Below the pieces are notes generated by a model. It was not told the DNA's origin. It was given only the letters and a program-made list of their open reading frames with translations, and ran no database searches. The position numbers and the translations under genes were made by a program. A DNA stretch of 64,000 nt from Fulvivirga maritima. GTDB taxonomy: Bacteria; Bacteroidota; Bacteroidia; Cytophagales; Cyclobacteriaceae. The stretch spans positions 62,001 through 126,000 of the forward strand of contig NZ_CP089980.1 in NCBI RefSeq assembly GCF_021389955.1, given 5' to 3'. Shown here piece by piece: positions 1-9,276 of the stretch (positions are counted from its first letter, which is position 1; each line of letters opens with the position of its first letter).

Positions 1-1121
1 AGGCCAAAAGAAATAAATTGATCTCTCCAGAGGAGCCCAGTCTTTTGTCTACCAGCTCTTTAGCATTTTGATGCGCATATTTGGTAAAGGTTTTATTGAA
101 AGAAAAACGCTTTCTTACATATTCAATTAAAGTGGCTGCCTTCTGTGTATCATCTAACCCCTCCAGGTTAATTTCCTCTAGCAGCTTTTTGGCCTGCCTC
201 TGACTACTTTTTATATACTTTCCGAAATAATCATTTTTATATAGACTCTTGGTAAGCTCAGGCCATGACGTCATTATTTCACGATCTCCCCCTTGCGGGC
301 TATGGAATTTTGCCAGCTGAAAATCAATTTTCATAATGTAATCATCCACAGAAGTAATAAAGCCTTCGTCTTTAAAAGCAGGCACATCTTCCATAGCGTA
401 AGTGTGCACATAGTCTGAATATTCAAAACCAGACCCTATATTTTGACCGTAAGACTTAGCTATGCTCCCAAATTTACGTTTGCGCTTGCCTACTTCTGAG
501 TTCTGATAATCAAACTTTCTAATGCCCTGAGCAATATAGATGTATTCATAAAAAGGCACCATTTTTACCGTATAGCGGCTATATACGGTAGGTATTTCAT
601 CCTGAAACTCCCAATCGGGTAAGTTAAAATGAAAAGGCGTTTCCAGCTCGTACTGATACTCTATCACTGTACCCACTTTCACATCAGGGAAAGCAAATTT
701 TTTCACATTCCATCGTTCGTTGATCTTTTCTTCATAGATGGTTTTAGGGTTGAGCTCCTTTTTTCACAATCTGCCCATTTTCCTTATTGTAAGTGTAAGC
801 CTCTATGTTTCTCACCACTTCTGTTTTCCCGTATCCATCTTCGTAATAAGGAATTCTCACGGTGGCATAATCCGTACCTGAAGGCTTTAAAATCTTGATC
901 CTTTTAGTACGCACAAACTTAATGTTGTAAGTATCATCCAGAAATTCCGAAAGGCCTAAATCAAACAAGATCACAGCTTCCGCTTCAGGATCTTTATCAT
1001 AGGTCTCCATGTCCATTTCCAAATCACCAACTTCAGTGAATTCTCTTGAAAACTTCTGCTCCTGCGCCCACACCCAAGCTGGCATTATAACTGCCATAAA
1101 AATTATCAATAATATTCTCAT
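1..1121 (-). CDS. DUF3857/transglutaminase-like exported protein, partial, split by +1 frameshift
   Basis: The first 120 residues carry a signal peptide (hydrophobic residues 3-19, cleavage after WAQ) and the start of a DUF3857 domain. The frame breaks at an A6 run (plus-strand T run 759-764). Removing one A restores a reading frame open to the window edge, which continues with KKELNPKTIYEEKINER and reaches a transglutaminase-like region (VRKRFSFNKTFTKYA, then GSSGEINLFLL). In that last motif the usual catalytic Cys is absent, as in many DUF3857 proteins, so it may be a non-enzymatic fold. The gene starts one base from the stop of the downstream-coded homologue at 1121-2965, so the two form a translationally coupled pair. 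The break is probably a sequence error. The function is unknown; the protein is likely periplasmic or outer-membrane associated. Confidence 0.8.
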
Positions 1122-2965
1122 TATAGAGGGGTTAAAATAGTGGATGAGCCCTTTTTAAAGGCTTTAATTGTATTAATGAAATTGTAAAATTCCTTGTAAT
1201 CAGACAGTGGATAGTCTGCCATGTATAACTCGAACTTCCTGACATAAATTACCTTATTGTTTTCACGAAAGCACGATAACTGAAAATTGCCAAATCTGGA
1301 ACTGAGCTCAAATGTTGACGGCAACTCCAAAGCGTATTTTTCCAGGTCATCAATCTCATAAATAATAGAATCAATATTATTAATAGGATAATTGATTCTT
1401 ATTGGAGACTTTCTTTCATCTGGCTTTTCCAGATCCATATTAAAAATATTAGGGCTAAGCACCTTCATACCGGCTACATGATGAAACTGATCGCGTACTT
1501 TAAAATCAAGATCAATTGATAAATGATCGTCATCTCTGGCCACAGAATCAAAATGCCACTGGATAAGCTCTGATTTCGGTATATTCAGGTACTCACTAAA
1601 GTAATCATGAAGATCATCCTTAGTATAATTTACCTTCATGTAAAGGTAATCTTCAAACAAAGTGCCTTTTAGCTCTCTTTCCAGCTTCAAATTTCCATTG
1701 CCATGTGCATCAATGGTATAATGGTATTTATCTACAGTGAGACAATCCTCGGCTTTTAAGGCAGGAGTTTTTACAAACTGGCTATTGGCACCATCTACCA
1801 TAAAAGCATATCGGTTTTGTGTAAAAGTACCCAGATGATTAAAAGCATCAATTTTAGAGGTGTTTTCTAACCAAATGGTATCACCTGCCAGCGGCACCAT
1901 TAAAATAACATGATTAAATTGCTGACTAGGAAACGCTTTATTCACCCGCTCCTGATTGACTCCCGCTGAAACTAAAGTATAATAAGACGGTATGTTAACA
2001 AATGACAGCATCGCTTTCATATAATTAGTAAGCGCTTTACAATCACCATACTTGTTTTCACAAACATAAGTGGCAGGGTAAGGCTTCATGCCTCCAAAAT
2101 CAATATCTACATTGATATAGCGGGTGTTATCTTGCAGGTAGTGATATAATATTTTCACTATCTCCTTCTTGTCATTCACTCCTTCTATCAGCTGAGCTAT
2201 TTTATTCTTCTCTGTAAAAGTAAGCTCTTCCAGCCCTTCATTTAAGTCATTTATCCACTGCCCAAATTCCGTCCAGGTTTTTAGTGATCCTTTCACCTCA
2301 TAATCAAACTCCGCGGGAACTATCTCCACCATAGGCAGCAACTCATCTTTTGGAGGCCCAAAGGCTTCGACGTCATCTATCTCTTCCAGGTCTTCTATCT
2401 CCCAATGGTCCACCCGTTCCTCTTCACCATCGCTAGATTCATGCTTAATCTCATCATCATAATTCATATACAATTCAAAATCAACAGGATAATGAATAGT
2501 AAGCATGGCCTTTTTAACTGGTAAGCTCGGCTTTTTATAGGCTGACCAATAAGCGACATATAGATAATCTCGCATTGAGTATTCATAGCTATACTTTATG
2601 CGATACGGAAATTCATGCCATATAAGATCAAATTCCATGACCATGTCATCAGCATGAAAAGCATCTGACGAAAAATAATTATGAATAATAAGATCCTTGT
2701 TCTTCAATTTACGGATTGTATTCCCTTGCAAGTCCTGTATTTCTGCAGTCAGTAATTTGGTGTTTCCCTTTGTATAAGGGATGCTTATTTTACCTTCATT
2801 AGTATAGTGCCTACTCTTGATCTCATACAGGTAGGTCTCCCGTACATCAAGCGTATTGTTGCGCTTAACATAAATTTCAGTATGGCTTTGAAGCAAAATA
2901 GCTCCTGCTTGCCCCACACTATTATGCCAGCAAAAAATTAAGACTATTGGTATAAAAATTTTCAT
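1121..2965 (-). CDS. DUF3857 domain-containing transglutaminase-like exported protein
   Basis: The protein has 614 residues with a signal peptide over residues 1-19. A DUF3857 domain covers roughly residues 30-220. A transglutaminase-like core follows, with KYGDCKALTNYM (Cys309), FNHVIL (His352) and WLENTSKID (around residue 365), so this paralogue keeps a plausible Cys-His pair, unlike its neighbour at 1-1121. A C-terminal beta-rich region follows. It is the first gene of a two-gene operon with the 1-1121 gene and their ends overlap. Bacteroidota often carry such tandem DUF3857 proteins. The substrate is unknown; activity as a peptidase or transglutaminase is inferred from the fold only. Confidence 0.85.
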   Translation of the reverse strand: MKIFIPIVLIFCWHNSVGQAGAILLQSHTEIYVKRNNTLDVRETYLYEIKSRHYTNEGKISIPYTKGNTKLLTAEIQDLQGNTIRKLKNKDLIIHNYFSSDAFHADDMVMEFDLIWHEFPYRIKYSYEYSMRDYLYVAYWSAYKKPSLPVKKAMLTIHYPVDFELYMNYDDEIKHESSDGEEERVDHWEIEDLEEIDDVEAFGPPKDELLPMVEIVPAEFDYEVKGSLKTWTEFGQWINDLNEGLEELTFTEKNKIAQLIEGVNDKKEIVKILYHYLQDNTRYINVDIDFGGMKPYPATYVCENKYGDCKALTNYMKAMLSFVNIPSYYTLVSAGVNQERVNKAFPSQQFNHVILMVPLAGDTIWLENTSKIDAFNHLGTFTQNRYAFMVDGANSQFVKTPALKAEDCLTVDKYHYTIDAHGNGNLKLERELKGTLFEDYLYMKVNYTKDDLHDYFSEYLNIPKSELIQWHFDSVARDDDHLSIDLDFKVRDQFHHVAGMKVLSPNIFNMDLEKPDERKSPIRINYPINNIDSIIYEIDDLEKYALELPSTFELSSRFGNFQLSCFRENNKVIYVRKFELYMADYPLSDYKEFYNFINTIKAFKKGSSTILTPL

Positions 2966-3077
2966 AAAACCAGACTAAACAAACGACAATGCTAATTATC
3001 TAATTTTGATAATTAAATCAATAAAAATAGCAAGAATCATTTAATCGCCATTATTAAGAAGCTGAAATAATCTTTTA

Positions 3078-3204
3078 ACAATCCGTTAACCCGGCTTCTT
3101 TGGCTACCATAAAAGGCGTGATTAATTTCGGCACCAAGTACCACGTGGATAGATCAATCTCAAACCCGAATGTTTACGACTACTCAGGAAAAGGCCTATT
3201 CTAA
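3078..3204 (+). pseudogene. possible C-terminal remnant of an unidentified gene
   Basis: The intergenic region ahead of the crystallin-like lipoprotein contains an open frame of about 40 codons that ends in IKGVINFGTKYHVDRSIS... and DYSGKGLF before a TAA. It has no ATG and its composition looks coding. I do not recognise the family. It may be a leftover of a deleted gene or chance. Confidence 0.2.
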
Positions 3205-3235
3205 GTAGACAAAACATTTAATTAAACTAAACCAA

Positions 3236-4546
3236 ATGAAAACACTGAAACGTACATCGTTATTCAGCAAGGCCATTATTGCCTTATATTTTACTTTATT
3301 TATGAGCTGTAAAGATCATATTATAGAAGAAATGACCGATGAAAAAGCTACCGCAGAACAAGCTGTGGTCACCAGCACCCAAGCCAGAACTTCAGCTGAT
3401 GCCCTGGTAAAAAGATGGGCTCCCATTCATTATATGGATGTAGACGTGACCGGTACTTACGCTGAAAATGGCAAGTCTGACTACATCACAGCCATTAATT
3501 ATGATGGTGACTGGAATGCAGAAAACAACTGGGAGAATTTGTCTACCTACGGAAATGACCTTTATGCACATGTGTACTACTCTGTAGTGGAGACCTCCAC
3601 CCACTGGTATATCATTTATGCCTTTTTCCACCCCAGAGATTGGACGGACATAGCCTTGCTCTATTACCTTGATCAGCATGAAAATGACCTGGAAGGTATA
3701 TTAATGATGATAGAAAAAGATGGCAGCACTTATGGAGCATTACGAGGCGCTGTAACCGTGAGTCACTCAGACTTCTTTTCTTTCACCCCTTCGGGCAGCC
3801 CGCTGACTAATGGCCATGAAAATATTGATGGCACGCTACAGTTCGCTAACTATAATGGTGAAATGCACCCCGTTACTGCTCAAGAAGCTAAAGGTCATGG
3901 GTTAAAAGCCTGGCCCCAGTATGATATCAACGGAGATGGCATTATTTACTACCCTTCTATGAATGACATAGCTGAAAAGCCTGCTGATGAATATGATAAT
4001 CATGTAGAGTATAAACTCGTGAATATATTTGAAAGCAATGGTTTATGGGCACAACGAAACAATACGGCCTTATTTTATGATGCCGGTGGAGATTTCAGAG
4101 GTAACAATTTTAAAGATGGAGGAGCCAATGCACCCTGGGCCTGGAATGATGGTAACGACGGAATTGTAAATGGAGGAGAAATGGCCACTGACCCTGCAAA
4201 GCTTTTTGACAACTATTTTGAAGGCATCAGTAACATATCTCATATATACACCAGCAATACTTACAACCCCAATGGTGGTGGAGTAGCTACTTTATATGAG
4301 GACTGCAACTACAGGGGCTATGCAGTATCATTGCCTGTGGGTGATTATACCCTAAGCCAGCTGGAAAGCAGAGGCATTTCTAATGATGATGTATCTTCCT
4401 TAAGAGTAGAAAATGGCTACAAGGTAGTTTTATATTGGGATAACAACTTCTCTGGAAGCTCAATAACCAAAACCTCTAATGAAGGCTGCCTGGGCAACCA
4501 GGGCTGGAATGATGAACTTAGCTCCGTAAGAGTAATGCATAATTAA
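3236..4546 (+). CDS. Lipoprotein with Vps62-like N-terminal region and C-terminal beta/gamma-crystallin domain
   Basis: The 436-residue protein has a lipobox (LFMSC, Cys25), so it is probably anchored to the outer membrane. The middle region (about 50-340) begins with KRWAPIHYMDVD and contains HWYIIYAFFHPRDW and HENDLEG, which resemble the Vps62/DUF946 family found in secreted proteins. Residues about 350-434 form a beta/gamma-crystallin domain: two Greek-key halves, each with a calcium-clamp motif (NDDVSS and NDELSS). Those motifs suggest Ca2+ binding. There are no obvious catalytic residues. A 16-bp inverted repeat lies just downstream. The function is unknown; a surface structural or calcium-stabilised role is an inference. 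Confidence 0.75.
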   Translation: MKTLKRTSLFSKAIIALYFTLFMSCKDHIIEEMTDEKATAEQAVVTSTQARTSADALVKRWAPIHYMDVDVTGTYAENGKSDYITAINYDGDWNAENNWENLSTYGNDLYAHVYYSVVETSTHWYIIYAFFHPRDWTDIALLYYLDQHENDLEGILMMIEKDGSTYGALRGAVTVSHSDFFSFTPSGSPLTNGHENIDGTLQFANYNGEMHPVTAQEAKGHGLKAWPQYDINGDGIIYYPSMNDIAEKPADEYDNHVEYKLVNIFESNGLWAQRNNTALFYDAGGDFRGNNFKDGGANAPWAWNDGNDGIVNGGEMATDPAKLFDNYFEGISNISHIYTSNTYNPNGGGVATLYEDCNYRGYAVSLPVGDYTLSQLESRGISNDDVSSLRVENGYKVVLYWDNNFSGSSITKTSNEGCLGNQGWNDELSSVRVMHN

Positions 4547-4568
4547 ATTTTTAAACATATAACCCCAT

Positions 4569-4622
4569 AGAGTTTCATAAAACCGTAATTTGTTGTGAAG
4601 GCAAAAGGTTTTATGAAACTCT
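4569..4622 (+). terminator. Long perfect inverted repeat between lipoprotein and phosphatase genes
   Basis: The arms AGAGTTTCATAAAACC (4569-4584) and GGTTTTATGAAACTCT (4607-4622) are perfectly complementary over 16 bp with a 22-nt loop. They follow the stop at 4546 by 22 bases. The right arm ends 13 bases before the ATG at 4636, so the hairpin could terminate the upstream transcript or occlude the phosphatase ribosome site. Confidence 0.6.
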
Positions 4623-4635
4623 CTTATTTACACAC

Positions 4636-5886
4636 ATGACAAGATCACTCGTATTCAACCTCTTTCTTATCACCACAGCCGCATGGCTTTGTGCATATTG
4701 TTCTTCCCCTAAAAAGGAACTATCACAAGCTACACTACTACGAAGCCCCTATTTGCAGTGCGCTTTTAAAGACAGCCTTACCATACTTTGGCGAACAGAC
4801 AGCGGAGAGGTTTGTCATGTAGAATACCGATCTGCTGACCAGGAAAAATGGCAGCAAGCCACAGGCATCACCCGAGCTACTAACACGGCAGCCATTGAAA
4901 ACGAAGTGGTGCTGCATCACCTGCTTCCAAATAAAAAATATGAGTATAAAATATTTACTAATAAGCAGGAGCAATTACCAGATGAAAAGTTTTGGTTCCG
5001 CTCTCCATTAACCAAAAAAGACACTGCTTTCACCTTTTTTGCTGTGGGAGATATAGGTGAGCCTGTAGATGAAGGTGGCACACCCGATGTGCTGGCTAAA
5101 GCCCTGGAACCGCACAAAGACTCATTAGCTTTCGGTCTGCTGTTAGGCGATATTGTTTACCCTGACGGCTCCAGCCAACGCTATGACCAAAACCTTTTTC
5201 AATATTTCACTAAAGTGTTTCCTTATGTGCCTACCTATGCCTTGCTGGGCAACCATGATTGGCAGCTACCTGATGACTTCACTAAAGAGTGGAAACTCCC
5301 TAACAACGAGCATTATTATAGCTTTGATTATGGAAAAACCCATTTCATAGGCTTAGATTCTAAAATTGGCGACTTCTATGATTATGAAGAACAAGTAGAA
5401 TGGTTCAAAAATGATTTACAAAAACGTGCTAAAGACACCGAATGGACCATTGTTTTTCTCCATCATAACGGCAAATCATGCACATACAAGCAAGATTATG
5501 AAAATGTAATAGCCCTCTACCCTATTTTTGAAGAAGCGAAAGTAGACCTGGTGCTCAATGGCCATGCGCATACTTATGAAAGGCTCAACCCTATGAACGG
5601 ACAAGGGGAACCAATATCGCAATACATTGGCAAAACAGCGACCTACGCCAACCCAAGCGGATTTATAAGCATAACCGTGGGCAGCGGCGGGAAGCTAAGA
5701 GGCATAGGTTCCGACCCGAAACCATTCACCCCTGATCCTGAGCATTGCCGACACCCGAACCTGGTAGCGAAGGCCAACCATCTCTGGGCTTATCTACAGC
5801 TGAGCATTGAAGGCAGAAAATTAAAAGCTAAGGCCATTAGCACTGAAAAAGGTGATGTTGTAGATGAGTTTATTATTGAAAAATAA
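4636..5886 (+). CDS. Purple acid phosphatase-like metallophosphoesterase
   Basis: The 416-residue protein starts with an export signal (hydrophobic residues 6-21, then C22 that may be lipidated). Residues 35-125 form a fibronectin-type N-terminal domain typical of purple acid phosphatases. The metallophosphoesterase core has all five metal motifs in order: GDIGEP (Asp139), GDIVYPDG (Asp172, Tyr175), GNHD (205-208), LHHNG (His276/277) and GHAHTYER (309-316). The Tyr after GDIV is the family's iron-tyrosinate ligand position. It is expected to hydrolyse phosphomonoesters in the periplasm or at the cell surface. It is transcribed alone. Confidence 0.87.
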   Translation: MTRSLVFNLFLITTAAWLCAYCSSPKKELSQATLLRSPYLQCAFKDSLTILWRTDSGEVCHVEYRSADQEKWQQATGITRATNTAAIENEVVLHHLLPNKKYEYKIFTNKQEQLPDEKFWFRSPLTKKDTAFTFFAVGDIGEPVDEGGTPDVLAKALEPHKDSLAFGLLLGDIVYPDGSSQRYDQNLFQYFTKVFPYVPTYALLGNHDWQLPDDFTKEWKLPNNEHYYSFDYGKTHFIGLDSKIGDFYDYEEQVEWFKNDLQKRAKDTEWTIVFLHHNGKSCTYKQDYENVIALYPIFEEAKVDLVLNGHAHTYERLNPMNGQGEPISQYIGKTATYANPSGFISITVGSGGKLRGIGSDPKPFTPDPEHCRHPNLVAKANHLWAYLQLSIEGRKLKAKAISTEKGDVVDEFIIEK

Positions 5887-5957
5887 GGCTTTTAAAAAAA
5901 TGTAATTGGATAATGCCATCAGACCTTTTAAATTGGATCGTTTAAAATTAACTTTAT

Positions 5958-6311
5958 ATGCAAACGGCGATTTTCACTTTACTGGGCACCATTTTAGGAG
6001 GTCTGATATCCTACTTTCTGCAAAGGCAAAAGTTCTCTCACGACTTAAAAATAAGACGAGAAGCAGATAAGACCGATTTCATGGCCGAAACCACCGCCCG
6101 ACATTTCCTGAGCCACAAATCATACACAGATCGCTCCTTTGAGACCCTAAAAAAACGCTTAGGTGGGTTTGAAGATGATGAATTGAGAAAAATCCTGGTT
6201 CGCGCCGGAGCCATAAGAGACATCCGCCATGACGGCACAGAATGGTGGCGCCTACTCTCCAGAATGGATGAATATATAGAGAAAAAGAAGGCGGAGCGGG
6301 AGGAGGATTAA
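5958..6311 (+). CDS. Small membrane-anchored helical protein of unknown function
   Basis: The 117-residue protein has one N-terminal transmembrane segment (about 2-20, AIFTLLGTILGGLISYFL) followed by a charged helical cytoplasmic region that ends in a Lys/Glu tail. The region ending IRDIRHDGTEWWRL is the only distinctive stretch. It follows the phosphatase by 71 bases on the same strand. I do not recognise the family and infer no function. Confidence 0.55.
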   Translation: MQTAIFTLLGTILGGLISYFLQRQKFSHDLKIRREADKTDFMAETTARHFLSHKSYTDRSFETLKKRLGGFEDDELRKILVRAGAIRDIRHDGTEWWRLLSRMDEYIEKKKAEREED

Positions 6312-6518
6312 TTTAGGTTGGAGGTATTTCGGCCTGATCTTTATTATCTGATCACCTGCCTTTACGGCATTTGTAACGCCATCGATAATTCAACAATCTG
6401 AATTTATTAAAATCGTAATTTAATTACGGTAGAGCTATAATCTTTCAACATAAAAATTAGCGATTATACCTATGAGTAGTATGTAGCCTTCAAGATGCAA
6501 CACTTGATCAACTCACAC

Positions 6519-7031
6519 TTATTTTTGTTTCAGGACGGCTATTGCTTCATTAATTATTGACACTAAATCACTAAGATTAACAGGAATACTTTGAATAGCT
6601 GCTTTTCCTGATGCAATCAAATGCTCTGTATCCAAAAATTGATACGTTAAAAAGAAGCTATCATGGTGAGGTATGATAAAACAACTAAGGTTATCAGTAG
6701 TTGGTCCCCAATTTAAAAAATTATAGAATGGGTAAATATTATCGTCCTCTATGTCATATTCATCCGTTTCAGGTATTCGTGTACGAAATATAAATTCATA
6801 AATTTCAGTAATACTTTTTCTTTCGAAATATTGCACATATTTACTCCAATCCTTTTGAAGAATCCGCTCAACATCTCCTTGCATACTTGCTATTAACTGC
6901 GGCACGTAAGCAGAATTATCTGCATAACACACATATTGATTATCTATAACAATATCTACTGTTAAAATTTTAGCGCCTATTTCTTTATCGTCTATATCAA
7001 ATGCAAAGGTTGACTTATCCCCTATAATCAT
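6519..7031 (-). CDS. Imm42-like putative immunity protein
   Basis: The 170-residue soluble protein begins MIIGDKSTFAFDID, followed by beta-rich sequence, which resembles Imm42 immunity proteins of contact-dependent or type VI polymorphic toxin systems. The assignment is from memory of the family start and is not certain. No toxin gene lies beside it, so it would be an orphan immunity gene. The neighbour at 7125-7697 is a lipoprotein, 93 bases upstream on the same strand. An alternative is a generic SMI1-unrelated hypothetical protein. Confidence 0.5.
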   Translation of the reverse strand: MIIGDKSTFAFDIDDKEIGAKILTVDIVIDNQYVCYADNSAYVPQLIASMQGDVERILQKDWSKYVQYFERKSITEIYEFIFRTRIPETDEYDIEDDNIYPFYNFLNWGPTTDNLSCFIIPHHDSFFLTYQFLDTEHLIASGKAAIQSIPVNLSDLVSIINEAIAVLKQK

Positions 7032-7124
7032 ATTTGGCCTCTGGGTATTAAAAAATAATTGAACTTAAGTGTTATTGCATCTAAAACTGTGTACAATGAA
7101 ATTTATGAGTAGGCCGACTTAGCT

Positions 7125-7697
7125 TCACCTCATCCATCTTAATATAAACTTTGTGTACTCCCATTGTTTATTATTTTTCAAGAATATAGCAGCTTTACCC
7201 TCTTCATAGCCACTATCAAAATAATCGTATTGTACATATACCGCTGAAGAGTCAGCATTAAAAATAGGTAAATAAAAGATATACCAGCTCTCATCATTCT
7301 GAAACTTTACGCCAAGTTTGTCATCTCCTAATGAGCTCAAATTCACCTTATTAACAATCTTTTTAGAATTTATGATTTGACTCTTTAGGTATTGTCTGGT
7401 AACTGAATCATCAAAATACTGAGGCTCTTCTAATTGTTCTACAATAGTTGTTTCATTCAACCATTGAGATCCTTGTGGAGGTGGATAGCTTATTCCCTTA
7501 TCCGTGAATTCTAATTCATAATATTCATAATGCTGTAATTCTGAATCAATAAACCCATGATAATTAAGAGAATCCGCCAAAATACACTTTTCTATTAAGG
7601 CTATTATCAGGTTCTGGTTTACTGATTCAACTTCATCTCTATTATGCCCGCAAGAAACTAAGAAAATGAAAAATACGATTATGATTCTATGCATCAA
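7125..7697 (-). CDS. Hypothetical lipoprotein
   Basis: The 190-residue protein has a short signal and lipobox (FLVSC, Cys16), then an acidic, tyrosine-rich region with no family I recognise. Its C-terminal part (WYIFYLPIFNADSSAVYVQYDY) is beta-rich and looks like a small secreted sensor or lipocalin-like fold, but this is only an impression. It is encoded just upstream of the Imm42-like gene and could be part of the same transcript. Confidence 0.55.
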   Translation of the reverse strand: MMHRIIIVFFIFLVSCGHNRDEVESVNQNLIIALIEKCILADSLNYHGFIDSELQHYEYYELEFTDKGISYPPPQGSQWLNETTIVEQLEEPQYFDDSVTRQYLKSQIINSKKIVNKVNLSSLGDDKLGVKFQNDESWYIFYLPIFNADSSAVYVQYDYFDSGYEEGKAAIFLKNNKQWEYTKFILRWMR

Positions 7698-7819
7698 AAA
7701 TATAGTCTAGTAGATTGGGTTCAGCTATTTCCGGCCATAGTATGCCTGCTTATCCACTAGACACGCTCATAACTGTATTAAAGTAATAATTCCCGAAATA
7801 CTATCTAAGCTGTATGGTC

Positions 7820-8953
7820 TCAATACCCTCTATCAGCATAGTTTTTAATTGCCCCCATTCTTTTATAAATATGAGGGTGGCTTAAAAACTTTTCACTTAG
7901 CCAAACCCAAAAATTATTATTATCCTTTGAGTCTTCTATAAACTGGCTGGTATTGATTTTTGAATAAATTTCTTTTCCTGTAGCCAGAATTAAAATCCCT
8001 TCAACTGAACCTATAGCTGAAAAATGGAACCCTATTCTATCACAAGTATATTCACAAGCTCTGGAATGTGCTAACTTAAGAAAAGGTATTATTGCCGATG
8101 GTGCAAGAAAAAATTCATGGTTCAGATGTTGTCTTTTTATATGACCTAGTTCATGACCAATTACGAATTTTAAAACTTCAAAATCTCCTTTAGAAGCAGT
8201 TTCAAGTACTTCTGAAAACAATACCAAGTGCTTGTTGCGGGCAAGCTTTGTTACAAATGCATTAAAGTGTCCGTGAAGCACATATATATCTGGCATCTCT
8301 TTAATTCCTATTCTCTGACATTGATCTTTAACTATAAAATAGATTTCCGGGTATTGCTTCTCGTTCAGTCTAACAGAATTACCTTGTATTAACCCTATAA
8401 AAAATCCCTGCCCAATCCTTTTTAATAACCCAAAAAGCAGAATAAAAGCTATAAGCCCAACTACAGCCATTACTCCAGAAATAGCTGATTGAAGAAAAGT
8501 AATAACCAACATGGCTAAAATGGCCAAATAGACGCATGAGCTAAAAAATACTCGCCATTGATAGTATCTCCTTTCTTTAGGATGCACTTTAAAATCCAGG
8601 TTCTCAGCTCTAACAGCAGAAGATGAGACATGGATATTATGAGATTTTTCCTTCTCCTGAACTTTTGATTGATACCATTCCTCTATTTCTTCATTTGGGA
8701 AATAGTGTTGAACTAAATAGTCTAAAAACCCTTTCCTCTCTACCTCTCCAATAATTCCCAGCGTGTGATCATACCCAGCCTGCTCTACGGTCATTAGGAA
8801 ATCACCTGGTGAATCTTCTATTTCTATGGAAACACCCCCTTTCCCTTGCCTGGACTCCACTGCGGTGAATAGCTCATATAAATTTTGAAAATCTTCAATT
8901 TGATTATTAAATAAGATCCATTTTCTATAATCCTTTTCTATGTTAGCATTCAT
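7820..8953 (-). CDS. M48-family zinc metallopeptidase with N-terminal extension
   Basis: The 377-residue protein has an unusual soluble N-terminal region (1-130), two membrane helices (about 136-157 and 160-177) and an M48 protease domain. The zinc motif HELGH is at 267-271 and the third ligand is Glu301 in RACEYTCDRIG. M48 membrane peptidases take part in membrane protein quality control (HtpX) or lipoprotein processing. The N-terminal part with YDHTLGIIGEVERKGFLDYL is not part of classic HtpX, so the substrate is unknown. The start at MNANIEKD is supported by the AT-rich region upstream. Confidence 0.8.
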   Translation of the reverse strand: MNANIEKDYRKWILFNNQIEDFQNLYELFTAVESRQGKGGVSIEIEDSPGDFLMTVEQAGYDHTLGIIGEVERKGFLDYLVQHYFPNEEIEEWYQSKVQEKEKSHNIHVSSSAVRAENLDFKVHPKERRYYQWRVFFSSCVYLAILAMLVITFLQSAISGVMAVVGLIAFILLFGLLKRIGQGFFIGLIQGNSVRLNEKQYPEIYFIVKDQCQRIGIKEMPDIYVLHGHFNAFVTKLARNKHLVLFSEVLETASKGDFEVLKFVIGHELGHIKRQHLNHEFFLAPSAIIPFLKLAHSRACEYTCDRIGFHFSAIGSVEGILILATGKEIYSKINTSQFIEDSKDNNNFWVWLSEKFLSHPHIYKRMGAIKNYADRGY

Positions 8954-9276
8954 TTTTAATTATTGATTTGATCATTCACTTTAGAAAAAGCAATCACATT
9001 ATTTTTCTATTTTTATTTGCAACATAATAAATTCGCATCAATAATTTAATTTTTATAATTAATTAAATATTTAATTTAAAACTAAACCTTAATGAGTTAA
9101 TGATACCACCGTATTCATTTGAGCTTCCTGTTCTAATAATACAAGCTTCTTTGGGTAACACTTTAATAACCCACTCCCCAATTCACCCTCGTTTTGGTTA
9201 CAACATGCGCTGAATCGGTTACTGCTCTTGCCCTGCCAATCATGAGCTTTGCCTTATAATTTAAAACACAAACAGC
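8954..9276. other. AT-rich intergenic region
   Basis: This 323-base stretch separates the M48 peptidase (minus) from the extended SDR (plus) and should hold both promoters. It contains AT-rich alternating tracts at about 9040-9080. I see no gene, repeat family or clear regulatory palindrome in it. Confidence 0.5.
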
